DNA of 64,000 nt, taken from NCBI RefSeq assembly GCF_016909015.1, contig NZ_JAFBFA010000010.1, positions 1 through 64,000 of the forward strand. The letters run 5' to 3'. Shown here piece by piece: positions 35,948-43,367 of the stretch. Position 1 is the stretch's first letter. The number at the start of each line of letters is the position of its first letter. Source of the DNA: Gracilibacillus alcaliphilus. GTDB lineage: Bacteria; Bacillota; Bacilli; Bacillales; Amphibacillaceae. The translations under genes were made by a program, and so were the position numbers. Under the pieces are notes generated by a model. The model was given only the letters and a program-made list of their open reading frames with translations. It did not search any database and was not told the DNA's origin.

Positions 35948-37132
35948 TTGCGTAAAATTGTAGCTGTGAATGCAGGAAGTTCTTCATTAAAATTTCAATT
36001 GATTGAAATGCCGGAAGAAAAGGTTTTAGCAAAAGGGCTTATTGAGAGGATTGGGATCAATAACTCTGTTTTTACAATAGAATATGGAGAAAATGAACAA
36101 AAAGAAACACTTGATATTCCTGACCATGCAGTCGCCGTACAATTATTATTAGGCAAACTGACAGAAATAGGAGTAATTAAAAGCTTGGATGAAATTGATG
36201 GTGTCGGACACCGTGTGGTTCATGGCGGTGAGAAATTCAATGATTCTGTATTAATAACAGATGACGTGATTCAAGGGATTGAAGATATTTCTGAACTAGC
36301 TCCATTGCATAACCCAGCAAATTTAACAGGTATTCGAGCATTCCGCAAGGCCCTTCCAAATGTGCCAGAGGTTGCTGTGTTTGATACAGCGTTCCACCAA
36401 ACTATGCCAGAGCAATCCTTCTTATACAGCTTACCTTATGAATACTATAAAAAATATGGTATCCGTAAATATGGATTTCATGGGACTTCACACAAATATG
36501 TTTCCCAACGGGCTTCCGAATTGATGGGGGTTCCTTTAGAGAATCTGCGTCTTATTTCTTGTCATTTGGGAAATGGCGCCAGTATTGCCGCAATTGAAAA
36601 AGGGAAATCCATTGATACATCAATGGGCTTTACACCGCTAGCTGGTGTAACAATGGGGACAAGATCAGGTAATATCGACCCTGCCTTGATTCCTTATATC
36701 ATGGACAAGACTGGTAAATCTGCGCAAGAGGTAATGAGTGTCTTAAATAAGAAAAGCGGTATGCTGGCACTTTCTGGTTTCTCCAGCGATTTGCGTGATA
36801 TTCAAGAAAAAGCCGAAGCAGGGGATGACCGAGCAGAGTTAGCTTTACAAGTATTTGCCGAAAGAATCCACAAGTATTTAGGTTCTTATGCCGCTCGTAT
36901 GCATGGACTGGATGCCATTATCTTTACAGCAGGTGTGGGCGAGAACAGTGTGAACATTCGTGAGCGTGTCTTAGAAGGTTTGGAATTTATGGGCGTTTAT
37001 TGGGACAAGACCCTTAACAATGTTCGAGGAAAAGAAGCGTTTGTTAACTATCCTCACTCACCAGTTAAAGTAATTATTATCCCAACTAATGAAGAGGTAA
37101 TGATTGCCAGGGATGTTATGCGTTTAAATTAA
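35948..37132 (+). CDS. ackA: Acetate kinase
   Basis: A 394-residue enzyme making acetate and ATP from acetyl phosphate in overflow metabolism. The N-terminal VNAGSSSLKF, the middle GFHGTSHKYVS with the catalytic His, and GARSG-like TMGTRSGNIDPAL are intact. The TTG at 35948 is preferred: AAAGGA lies 9 nt upstream, and the protein then begins MRKIVAVNAG as in relatives. An ATG at 35930 is in frame. A terminator follows at 37194. Confidence 0.96.
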   Translation: MRKIVAVNAGSSSLKFQLIEMPEEKVLAKGLIERIGINNSVFTIEYGENEQKETLDIPDHAVAVQLLLGKLTEIGVIKSLDEIDGVGHRVVHGGEKFNDSVLITDDVIQGIEDISELAPLHNPANLTGIRAFRKALPNVPEVAVFDTAFHQTMPEQSFLYSLPYEYYKKYGIRKYGFHGTSHKYVSQRASELMGVPLENLRLISCHLGNGASIAAIEKGKSIDTSMGFTPLAGVTMGTRSGNIDPALIPYIMDKTGKSAQEVMSVLNKKSGMLALSGFSSDLRDIQEKAEAGDDRAELALQVFAERIHKYLGSYAARMHGLDAIIFTAGVGENSVNIRERVLEGLEFMGVYWDKTLNNVRGKEAFVNYPHSPVKVIIIPTNEEVMIARDVMRLN

Positions 37133-37193
37133 CGAACTATTGATTTAAAATAGCGCCTGTTTGATGATGTACTCGCAGCAAGACTTACTGTTT

Positions 37194-37236
37194 GGCCCTT
37201 TTTCTATGTGAATTTCACATGGGAAAAGGCCTTTTT
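37194..37236 (+). terminator. Terminator of ackA
   Basis: Stem GGCCCTTTTTC.. ATGTG with CACATGGGAAAAGGCC, 5-nt loop, five T after it. Confidence 0.88.
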
Positions 37237-37381
37237 GTGTTGAAGCCGCAACAGGTTAGAACAGAACTAGCTGATTTCCAGGAGCCATTATTAATGCAAC
37301 TCCACCACGTGTTTTTTACGAAGTTAAATCAAAAAATCCTCTCTCTTTCCCACTTTTATCAAATTTTCACATTAGACGAGT

Positions 37382-37606
37382 ATGATAGACTTGCACAGCG
37401 TTGGAATGGAGGAACATTTAGATGGCACTAGCGAGAAACTAACTGCAATAGGAACGATTGTCGCTGTTTTTCTGATCGGGTGTCTTTCTCTATATCTAAT
37501 GAGTAATCTATCTGCAGAAAAAAAGAAGCAGCATCTGGAAGAGCTGGTATCTCAACTGATCCATTCATTGATCCAGAAGGTTTATGACGAGAATGCGATC
37601 GAGTAA
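37382..37606 (+). CDS. Hypothetical small single-span membrane protein
   Basis: A 74-residue frame with a membrane helix (ATG 37382 start: about 20-42, IGTIVAVFLIGCLSLYLM) followed by a charged amphipathic tail. I do not recognise it. Neither ATG 37382 nor ATG 37406 has a good ribosome binding site. A strong TGGAGGA site at 37404-37411 serves only an out-of-frame ATG at 37422, so the start may have decayed. Confidence 0.4.
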   Translation: MIDLHSVGMEEHLDGTSEKLTAIGTIVAVFLIGCLSLYLMSNLSAEKKKQHLEELVSQLIHSLIQKVYDENAIE

Positions 37607-37636
37607 CAGGCAATAGAATGTAAATTTTAGAGGTTA

Positions 37637-38427
37637 GAGACAGGATTGGCGGCAGAGTCCTGAGCATGTCTGATCCTAACAGACCTAATTGTGGCAATTT
37701 TGATCTTGGTCCAACATGGTTTTGGCCACAACATGACGGGACTATTGCCAAGCTTATTAATGAATTGAATGTGGAATCATTTGTCCAGTACACGACTAGG
37801 GGCGATGCTTATCGAACGCTCCCAAAACGAAACACCAGAACGCTATGTAACTTCCTGAAAATGCTGGGGCTATGTCAATGCGATTTGCTGGAGGTGTTCA
37901 ATCTCTTATTGATGCCATAGCAGAAACTATTCCTTTTGGGGCAATTGAATTAAAAACTAAAAACACGGGTAAGAGCCATACACAGGATAAAGGTGGCATG
38001 GTCAGATTGGAAACAGGTTTGGCTGATGGGACGAGAACAAAAGTTTCTGCACGTAATGTGATATTGGCCTTGCCGCCTCGAATTATAGCGCGTCATATGG
38101 AATTTTCTCCTGCTCTTCCCACGAATCTTGTCACAGCTCTTTTAAACAAACCTACTTGGATGGCTGGACAGGCTAAAATAGTTGTCATGTATGATCGACC
38201 ATTTTGGAGAGAATTAGGGCTTTCTGGATTTGTAACAAGCTGGGCCGGCCTCCTGCAGGAAATCCATGATGCTTCTCCACAAACAGCTGGTGGTGCATTA
38301 TTTGGCTTTCTCGGAATACCAGCAAAAATCCGTCGAGAAATGGAAGAAGATGATTTGATAGCATTAATTATCGACCAGTTAGTTAGACTTTTTGGAACCT
38401 CAGCTTATAACTATCTTTTCGTGTTAT
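37637..38427 (+). pseudogene. Flavin monoamine oxidase remnant, N-terminal and middle part
   Basis: The piece starts inside the FAD-binding fold (LEVRDRIGGRV, lacking about 35 residues including GxGxxG). It continues FDLGPTWFWPQHDG, then shifts frame after GDA (the next frame reads LIERSQNETPERY), stops, and resumes in a third frame with MRFAGGVQSLIDAI and ILALPPRIIA. At least two frame disruptions are present. Homology ends near LVRLFGTSAYN at about 38420, where an inverted segment begins. Confidence 0.8.
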
Positions 38428-38650
38428 TTACATGTATTTTAGAATGGATTCATCTAAAACTGCATGTTCAGCTGACCGAAGTGTCCCTTCCAGATGGCCG
38501 CCAAATTGCGGATCTATCTCTGTACCAGTAAAAATAATTTTCTTTTGCCAACCTCCTGTATCAGGAGGTTGATCATAACTCGAAAAATTTCTAAGTGGCT
38601 TCAAGTCCTCTTCCATAGCTGTTTCGGTGTCTTTTGAAACGAAGTAAAAT
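38428..38650 (-). pseudogene. Flavin monoamine oxidase remnant, C-terminal part in inverted orientation
   Basis: The minus strand reads ETAMEEDLKPL, then KKIIFTGTEIDPQFGGHLEG and TLRSAEHAV. This is the C-terminal FAD-binding motif of the same enzyme class whose front part lies on the plus strand just before it. The two pieces are adjacent and tail-to-tail, so a local inversion of about 200 bp broke the gene. A perfect 10-bp hairpin (38551-38573) lies inside. Confidence 0.75.
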
Positions 38651-38850
38651 TAGTTTCTGAATTGATAAATAAAAAAGGAGGCTTCTACACCATTGGGATT
38701 TGCTATTAAGCTAATTGCTCCTATTGCTTGTTTTACATCCGCTTATTGTTTCCGGATAAAATTATTGACTTCATTTGTCACCTTTTTCCCTCTTACAAAC
38801 TTTTTTCCTCTTACAAACCGCCTTTATGTGAGTTGATTGTGACATAAAAA

Positions 38851-38887
38851 AATAAAGAGCTGCTGTTAGACAGCTCTTTATTTTTTT
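38851..38887. terminator. Bidirectional terminator between the pseudogene and the stress protein gene
   Basis: AATAAAGAGCTG (38851-38862) with CAGCTCTTTATT (38871-38882), 8-nt loop. A-run on one side and T-run on the other. Confidence 0.85.
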
Positions 38888-39002
38888 ATCCTGAGTTAAT
38901 CGTTTGTCACCCGCTATTTTCAGACTTAAAGAGATTCTAAATAAGTCTAAACAGGGATAACGGATATTAACAGCTATGGTGAGTCCTGCTTTCTGGGGAT
39001 GG

Positions 39003-39449
39003 TTAGCTTCTTATCACAAGCACATCACATTTGGCATATCTGGTAATGCTTTCAGAGACACTGCCGATCAGAAAACGTTCGACAGCATTCATCCCGGTTG
39101 CCCCGCAAATAATAAGGTCTGCTTCAAACTTCTTGGCGAGGTCTTTCGGTATTTTTATTTTTGGAGAGCCTATTTCAACATGAGTGGTGACATCCTGTAC
39201 CCCTCGTTTATAGGCTTTTTCTTTATATTCTTCTAGTAAGGTTTTGGCATAATTCTCAGATCGTGAAGCCAAACTTTGATCATATACCTCTGGAGCAATG
39301 GTAGTAATTGTTCTTGTATCAATTACATGAGCCAAAAATAACTTGGCATTATTTCTTAATACAACATCTACAGCTTTATTAAAGGCCAACTCAGAAGCTT
39401 CCGAACCGTCTACGGCCACTAACACTCTATCATATTCAAAAGCCATCAT
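39003..39449 (-). CDS. Universal stress protein (UspA family)
   Basis: A 148-residue Rossmann-like nucleotide-binding protein. The ATP-binding variant of the G-x2-G-x9-GS motif is visible as GATGMNAVERFLIGSV, and VLVAVDGSEASELA is the N-terminal strand-loop. GGGGGG precedes the ATG. It has its own extended -10 (TGTTATAAT on the minus strand near 39480) and a 9-bp inverted repeat (39500-39522) behind it. Confidence 0.92.
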   Translation of the reverse strand: MMAFEYDRVLVAVDGSEASELAFNKAVDVVLRNNAKLFLAHVIDTRTITTIAPEVYDQSLASRSENYAKTLLEEYKEKAYKRGVQDVTTHVEIGSPKIKIPKDLAKKFEADLIICGATGMNAVERFLIGSVSESITRYAKCDVLVIRS

Positions 39450-39499
39450 TTATCCCCCCTTTACCATATATACTTATTATAACATGTATCCGTTTACAG

Positions 39500-39522
39500 T
39501 ATAGAGATTTTTTATCTCTATA
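39500..39522. promoter_or_regulatory. Inverted repeat upstream of the stress protein gene
   Basis: TATAGAGAT (39500-39508) and ATCTCTATA (39514-39522) are perfectly complementary. The repeat lies just upstream of the -10-like box on the minus strand, so it may be an operator, or the terminator of a lost gene. Confidence 0.35.
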
Positions 39523-39671
39523 TTTATTTATACCACCAATTTATTTTTTAGAAACATTTCTTGCCACACATTAATAGAAAAAAATCGACCAGTCATGTAA
39601 CATAAGAAGTGAAGGATAGTGTGGTTTTTTCATCCTGTTATATTCAAAAGTAGCTTAAAGGAGGAGCAGTC

Positions 39672-40424
39672 ATGGGCCATGCCTTTATAACAGCGGGAAC
39701 AAAAGGTTTAGGATTAAAAGTAACTGAGGCGTTTATTGAGAAAGGTCACGCCGTTTCCGTTACTTATTTCTCAGATGAAGAGAAAGCCAACGAACTATTA
39801 GAAAATTATCCTGAGGCAGCAATAAACATCATCCAATTAGATGTAACAAAAAAGAATGAGTTAAAATCGGCTATAGACAGGGCGGTAAACGCTTTTGGCA
39901 CTATTGATTATTTAATAAATAATGCTGGCCCATTTATTTTTGAACGAAAGAAATTAGTTGATTATACTGAGCAAGAATGGGATTATATTATCAAAGGGAA
40001 TTTGGATGCTGTTTTTCACCTATTGAAATTGACCATTCCTGCTATGCGAAAGCAGCAGTTTGGCAGAATTGTTAACTATGGCTTTCAAGGTGCAAATACA
40101 GGGGCAGGCTGGATTGACCGTACTGCCTTTGCGGCTGCTAAGGTAGGATTGGCTTCTTTAACGAAATCAATTGCCTATGAAGAAGCTGAACATGGTATTA
40201 CGGCTAATATGGTATGTCCGGGAGATATTGTCGGAGCAATGAAGGAAGCTACTATTGCAGACAGCAGAACACAGCCAAATAAAGAGACACCGATTGGCCG
40301 TTCAGGAACAGGTGAAGATATTGCCAGAATGGTGATGTTCTTCTGTGAAGAAGCAGCTGATATGGTAACCGGTACAGTGGTGGAAGTGACAGGGGGATTA
40401 GACGTCATTCATCAAAATCGATAA
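39672..40424 (+). CDS. SDR-family protein lacking the catalytic Tyr (YtkK-like)
   Basis: A 250-residue Rossmann protein. The cofactor motif TAGTKGLGL (TGxxxGxG type) and NNAG are normal. The catalytic YxxxK is FAAAK (residues in RTAFAAAKVGLASL), and no Ser is at the expected place (VNYGFQGANTG). The C-terminal VCPGDIVGAMKEA and TGTVVEVTGGLDV are typical. As I recall, the B. subtilis gene next to ytkL is also an SDR. AAAGGAGGAG precedes the ATG. Confidence 0.88.
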   Translation: MGHAFITAGTKGLGLKVTEAFIEKGHAVSVTYFSDEEKANELLENYPEAAINIIQLDVTKKNELKSAIDRAVNAFGTIDYLINNAGPFIFERKKLVDYTEQEWDYIIKGNLDAVFHLLKLTIPAMRKQQFGRIVNYGFQGANTGAGWIDRTAFAAAKVGLASLTKSIAYEEAEHGITANMVCPGDIVGAMKEATIADSRTQPNKETPIGRSGTGEDIARMVMFFCEEAADMVTGTVVEVTGGLDVIHQNR

Positions 40425-40490
40425 ACCAATGCTTAGCTGTGTACTGATTTCCGTGCCCCTAAAAAATAAATAAAAAAATTTTTCAAAAAA

Positions 40491-40516
40491 CGAAACCTTT
40501 CAAATCTATGCTCGTA
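40491..40516 (+). promoter_or_regulatory. Predicted sigma-W promoter of the PspA operon
   Basis: CGAAAC (40491-40496), a 16-bp spacer, and CGTA (40513-40516) match the ECF sigma-W pattern TGAAAC-N16-CGTA with one mismatch, and an A/T-rich tract precedes the -35. In B. subtilis the pspA homolog (ydjF) belongs to the sigma-W regulon, which supports the call. Confidence 0.75.
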
Positions 40517-40549
40517 TTACTTATTAACAAAGGAAATGAGGTGCACCAT

Positions 40550-41059
40550 TTGGGTTTCTTGTCCAGATTATTTTCAAAAAGCAACCAAACCAAAGAAATT
40601 AAAAAACGAGATGTCTTATCGATTCAAATTGGTGATATTCTCGAATATGATCTTGTTGATTATGAGGTAGTGGGGAAGATCACTTATAGGGAAGGTAAGT
40701 ATAAGTGGTACAGTTACCAGCTGCTTGGCGAAAATAAGTCAGTTTGGTTGTCTGCGGAAATGGATGATGAGCTGGAGCTCGGGATTTATGAGAAGATCCA
40801 GCTTCCTGAGGCAAGTCAAATTCCGCCAAAGCTGGAATATAAGCAAACTGCCTATTTTCTAGAAGAGCAAGGTCAGGCTCAAGTAACTGGTGAGGGAAGG
40901 AGCAGTCCGCTTACCGGACAGCAAATGCGTTATGCAGAGTATAGTAACCAAGGTGAAACCTCAAATATCAGTGTGGAGGATTGGGGTAGCGAAGTAGAAG
41001 TTAGCATAGGGTACACTATCCAGCCATACGAGATTAAGATTATTGCAGGTTCACTTTAA
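40550..41059 (+). CDS. DUF4178 domain-containing protein
   Basis: A 169-residue, probably cytoplasmic, beta-rich protein (LSIQIGDILEYDLVDYEVVGKI then YKWYSYQLLGENKSVWLSAE), matching DUF4178, often found beside PspA. The TTG at 40550 is used: GAGGTG lies 6-7 nt before it and the upstream in-frame ATG (40508) would precede the predicted transcription start. Only 25 bp separate it from pspA. Molecular function is unknown. Confidence 0.82.
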   Translation: MGFLSRLFSKSNQTKEIKKRDVLSIQIGDILEYDLVDYEVVGKITYREGKYKWYSYQLLGENKSVWLSAEMDDELELGIYEKIQLPEASQIPPKLEYKQTAYFLEEQGQAQVTGEGRSSPLTGQQMRYAEYSNQGETSNISVEDWGSEVEVSIGYTIQPYEIKIIAGSL

Positions 41060-41084
41060 ATAAAAATATTAGGAGGAATGAAAT

Positions 41085-41753
41085 ATGTTTCAATTTTTCA
41101 GACGAATCAAAACAGTAGTAAGTTCGGAGTTAAACTCAATGATCGATCGTGCCGAAGATCCCGTTAAAATGCTGGATCAGTTTATGCGTGATATGGAAGC
41201 AGATATTCGTGAGGTAGAACAAGCTGTAGCGAAGCAAATCGCGAATGAGAAAATGCTCAAACGCAAATCAGATGATGCGCAGGCTTTAGTAGAAAAACGT
41301 CAGCAGCAAGCAGAACAAGCTATTGAAGCAGGAAATGACGATCTAGCCAGAAGAGCTTTACAAGACAAGAATGAGCAAGCTAATCAAGCCGATACACTTC
41401 GCGAATCTTGGGAGCGTGCGAAACAAGATGCAGATCAACTTCGTGAGAAACTTGATGAAATGAAGAAAGAATATCAGCAAATGCAATTGAAGAAAGACGG
41501 CTTGAAAGCAAGAGCGGAAACTGCGAAAACACGTACCAAAATGAACCGTACGATGTCTTCGATTGGAAATGATGACTCTAAACGTGGGTTTGAGCGTATG
41601 GAGGAAAAAGTGCTGCAATATGAAGCAGAGGCAGATACGAGTGAAGATTTATCACAAGCCAGCAAGACACTTGATGATGAGTTCGCTGTCTTGGAGAAGA
41701 ACGGTGTAGATGATGAATTAGCCGAATTAAAAAGAAAGTTAGGCAAAGAGTAA
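41085..41753 (+). CDS. pspA: PspA/IM30 family envelope stress protein
   Basis: A 222-residue, almost entirely helical protein. The N-terminal amphipathic helix (MFQFFRRIKTVVSSELNSM) and IDRAEDPVKMLDQFMRDME are the PspA signature, with long coiled coil to about 200. It forms ESCRT-III-like assemblies on damaged membrane. AGGAGG precedes the ATG. It is the second gene of the predicted sigma-W operon; a hairpin directly after it probably attenuates readthrough. Confidence 0.95.
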   Translation: MFQFFRRIKTVVSSELNSMIDRAEDPVKMLDQFMRDMEADIREVEQAVAKQIANEKMLKRKSDDAQALVEKRQQQAEQAIEAGNDDLARRALQDKNEQANQADTLRESWERAKQDADQLREKLDEMKKEYQQMQLKKDGLKARAETAKTRTKMNRTMSSIGNDDSKRGFERMEEKVLQYEAEADTSEDLSQASKTLDDEFAVLEKNGVDDELAELKRKLGKE

Positions 41754-41767
41754 TACAAGCAGCTTAT

Positions 41768-41803
41768 GAGAAAGAACCTAAACCTGATTAGGTTCTTTCT
41801 CCT
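41768..41803 (+). terminator. Hairpin after pspA
   Basis: Perfect 14-bp stem (41768-41781 with 41788-41801), 6-nt loop. The following T-run is weak. It could cap the abundant pspA message and reduce readthrough to the lipoprotein gene. Confidence 0.65.
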
Positions 41804-41843
41804 TGTTAGGCAAACATAAACTTGCATAATACCTGTTATATAG

Positions 41844-42147
41844 GTTGTTCAAAAAGTCCAATAAAAATGACACGGTGAATTTCTGCGTTGGCTTGCTTTT
41901 TCCGTTACTCACGTATTAAAAGGAAGAGGAGCTTCTACTAAGATCGTCCACATCGTGCGGACAATGCAGAAGTCAACACATCCTGTGCAAGTCCGTTACT
42001 AAAGACTGCACCGCCTTGAACTTTCGACGTACAGGACGTCACGGTTTTAGCCTGCCGACGTAAAGGATGTGCTAGTATCGGTGTTGCAACACAATGTTGC
42101 GAACTTAACCGATAAGGGTCCTTTTTATCGAGCTTTTTGAACATGCA
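41844..42147 (+). mobile_element. Mobile structured element, copy 2 (304 bp)
   Basis: It has the same ends as copy 1 (TGTTCAAAAAGTCCAATAAAAA and its near-complement). The flanking 9-mers GTTATATAG and AATATATAG differ at two bases. It has the GTCCACA/TGCGGAC hairpin and the TTCTGCGTT/AATGCAGAA pairing but no 42-bp hairpin modules. It lies between pspA and the DUF4247 gene of one operon, ending 35 bp before the latter. Confidence 0.8.
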
Positions 42148-42182
42148 AATATATAGGCTTTAGACTGGGAGGTGAGTTGTTT

Positions 42183-42848
42183 TTGTATAAAAAACTAACG
42201 ATGGGTTTATTCTTTTTCTTCGTGATACTTTTAGCGGGGTGTCAGTCCGGTAATTCTTTTGGTGCGCCGTTGTTTGATGAATCAGAATCACTGTTAGAAT
42301 CAGAATTAGAAGTACGAGAATCCAAACAGGATATCATCGATCAATTACATACAGAGGGAGATGCAGATATTGCTGCCTTAATCTCCAATAACTTTCCATT
42401 TGTTGATACGGTAACAGGAGAAGAAGCTGTTGCCAATGTTTATGGAACTTTACAATTTGAAGTAGAAGAGCTAGCGGCTTTGTTAGACGAGGTCAAACCG
42501 GCAACAGAGGTAAGTGATTTCAAGGACGGTCAACAAATTTTGATCTATCAGGATCAGTTTGTGATCCTGAAAGAAAGTGAAGAACTTCCAGAGGCGATAT
42601 TGATTGAGGTAGCTAGTGAACAATTTGTCAAAAACAATTACTCACCTAATTTTCTTACCACTTATTTTACTATCCGAATGTTAGATAGTTTGTTTGGTTA
42701 CAATTGGGTGAATAACAGACAGAATTATTGCAGAAATAATGATTGTTATGGTGGTTACTCTACCACCAATAGTTATCAAAACGACAATTCATCGAAGAAA
42801 CGCGGCATTAACTCGTTTCGCGGTGGTGGTCCAGGAACTGGAAAATAA
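42183..42848 (+). CDS. DUF4247 lipoprotein
   Basis: A 221-residue protein with an N-terminal signal peptide and lipobox LLAGC, so Cys 20 or so would be lipidated and the mature protein held at the outer membrane face. A disordered Asn/Ser/Gly tail carries a CRNNDC pair. The TTG at 42183 (10 nt after GGGAGG) or 42177 starts it. DUF4247 proteins recur next to PspA and DUF350; function unknown. Confidence 0.8.
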   Translation: MYKKLTMGLFFFFVILLAGCQSGNSFGAPLFDESESLLESELEVRESKQDIIDQLHTEGDADIAALISNNFPFVDTVTGEEAVANVYGTLQFEVEELAALLDEVKPATEVSDFKDGQQILIYQDQFVILKESEELPEAILIEVASEQFVKNNYSPNFLTTYFTIRMLDSLFGYNWVNNRQNYCRNNDCYGGYSTTNSYQNDNSSKKRGINSFRGGGPGTGK

Positions 42849-42869
42849 CAAAAAAAGGAGATTGTCAGT

Positions 42870-43265
42870 ATGGAGCCATTTATTCTAACATTTATTTACT
42901 TTATTGCAGCAATAGTTATTGTCATTATTGGATTAGCGATTTTTGAATGGTTAACAAGGCAGTATAAGGATTGGGAAGAGATTAAACAGGCTAACCATGC
43001 CGTTGCCCTATCTATTTCAGGTAAGATTATAGGGATTTGTGTGATTCTTTCATTTGCTATCTATCATAGTATCAGCATCTGGGAAACATTGATCTGGGGG
43101 GCCTATGGTGTGGTGCTGCAAATGGTTGCCTACCTGATTTTCGAAGGGGTTACCCGCAAATTCTCTGTAGAAGAACAATTAAAAGAGAACAACGTAGCCG
43201 TTGGTATTATCTCTTTTGGTGTGTCGGTAGGACTGGCATTTGTGATTGGCTCCTCTATTACATAA
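42870..43265 (+). CDS. DUF350 (YjfL-like) membrane protein
   Basis: A 131-residue protein with four predicted helices in two similar halves, the DUF350 duplication (ANHAVALSISGKIIGI in half one, NNVAVGIISFGVSVGL in half two). AAAGGAG precedes the ATG. The E. coli homolog YjfL sits near the PspA paralog YjfJ, so the association with PspA is ancient. Confidence 0.88.
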   Translation: MEPFILTFIYFIAAIVIVIIGLAIFEWLTRQYKDWEEIKQANHAVALSISGKIIGICVILSFAIYHSISIWETLIWGAYGVVLQMVAYLIFEGVTRKFSVEEQLKENNVAVGIISFGVSVGLAFVIGSSIT

Positions 43266-43289
43266 CAGAGGAAGATAAGAGATGTGGCA

Positions 43290-43340
43290 TAAAACAAAGA
43301 CTTATTCGCTGACAAGGCTTGGCGGATGGTCTTTGTTTTA
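43290..43340 (+). terminator. 12-bp hairpin between DUF350 and aminopropyltransferase genes
   Basis: TAAAACAAAGAC (43290-43301) and GTCTTTGTTTTA (43329-43340) are perfectly complementary around a 27-nt loop. It could attenuate the last gene of the operon. Confidence 0.5.
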
Positions 43341-43367
43341 GTTATTCAAGCAGGGAAGGAAACAAAT

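Noticed and set aside
37192..37431. 79-codon frame after ackA
   Set aside because: It begins inside the ackA terminator hairpin and has no ribosome binding site.
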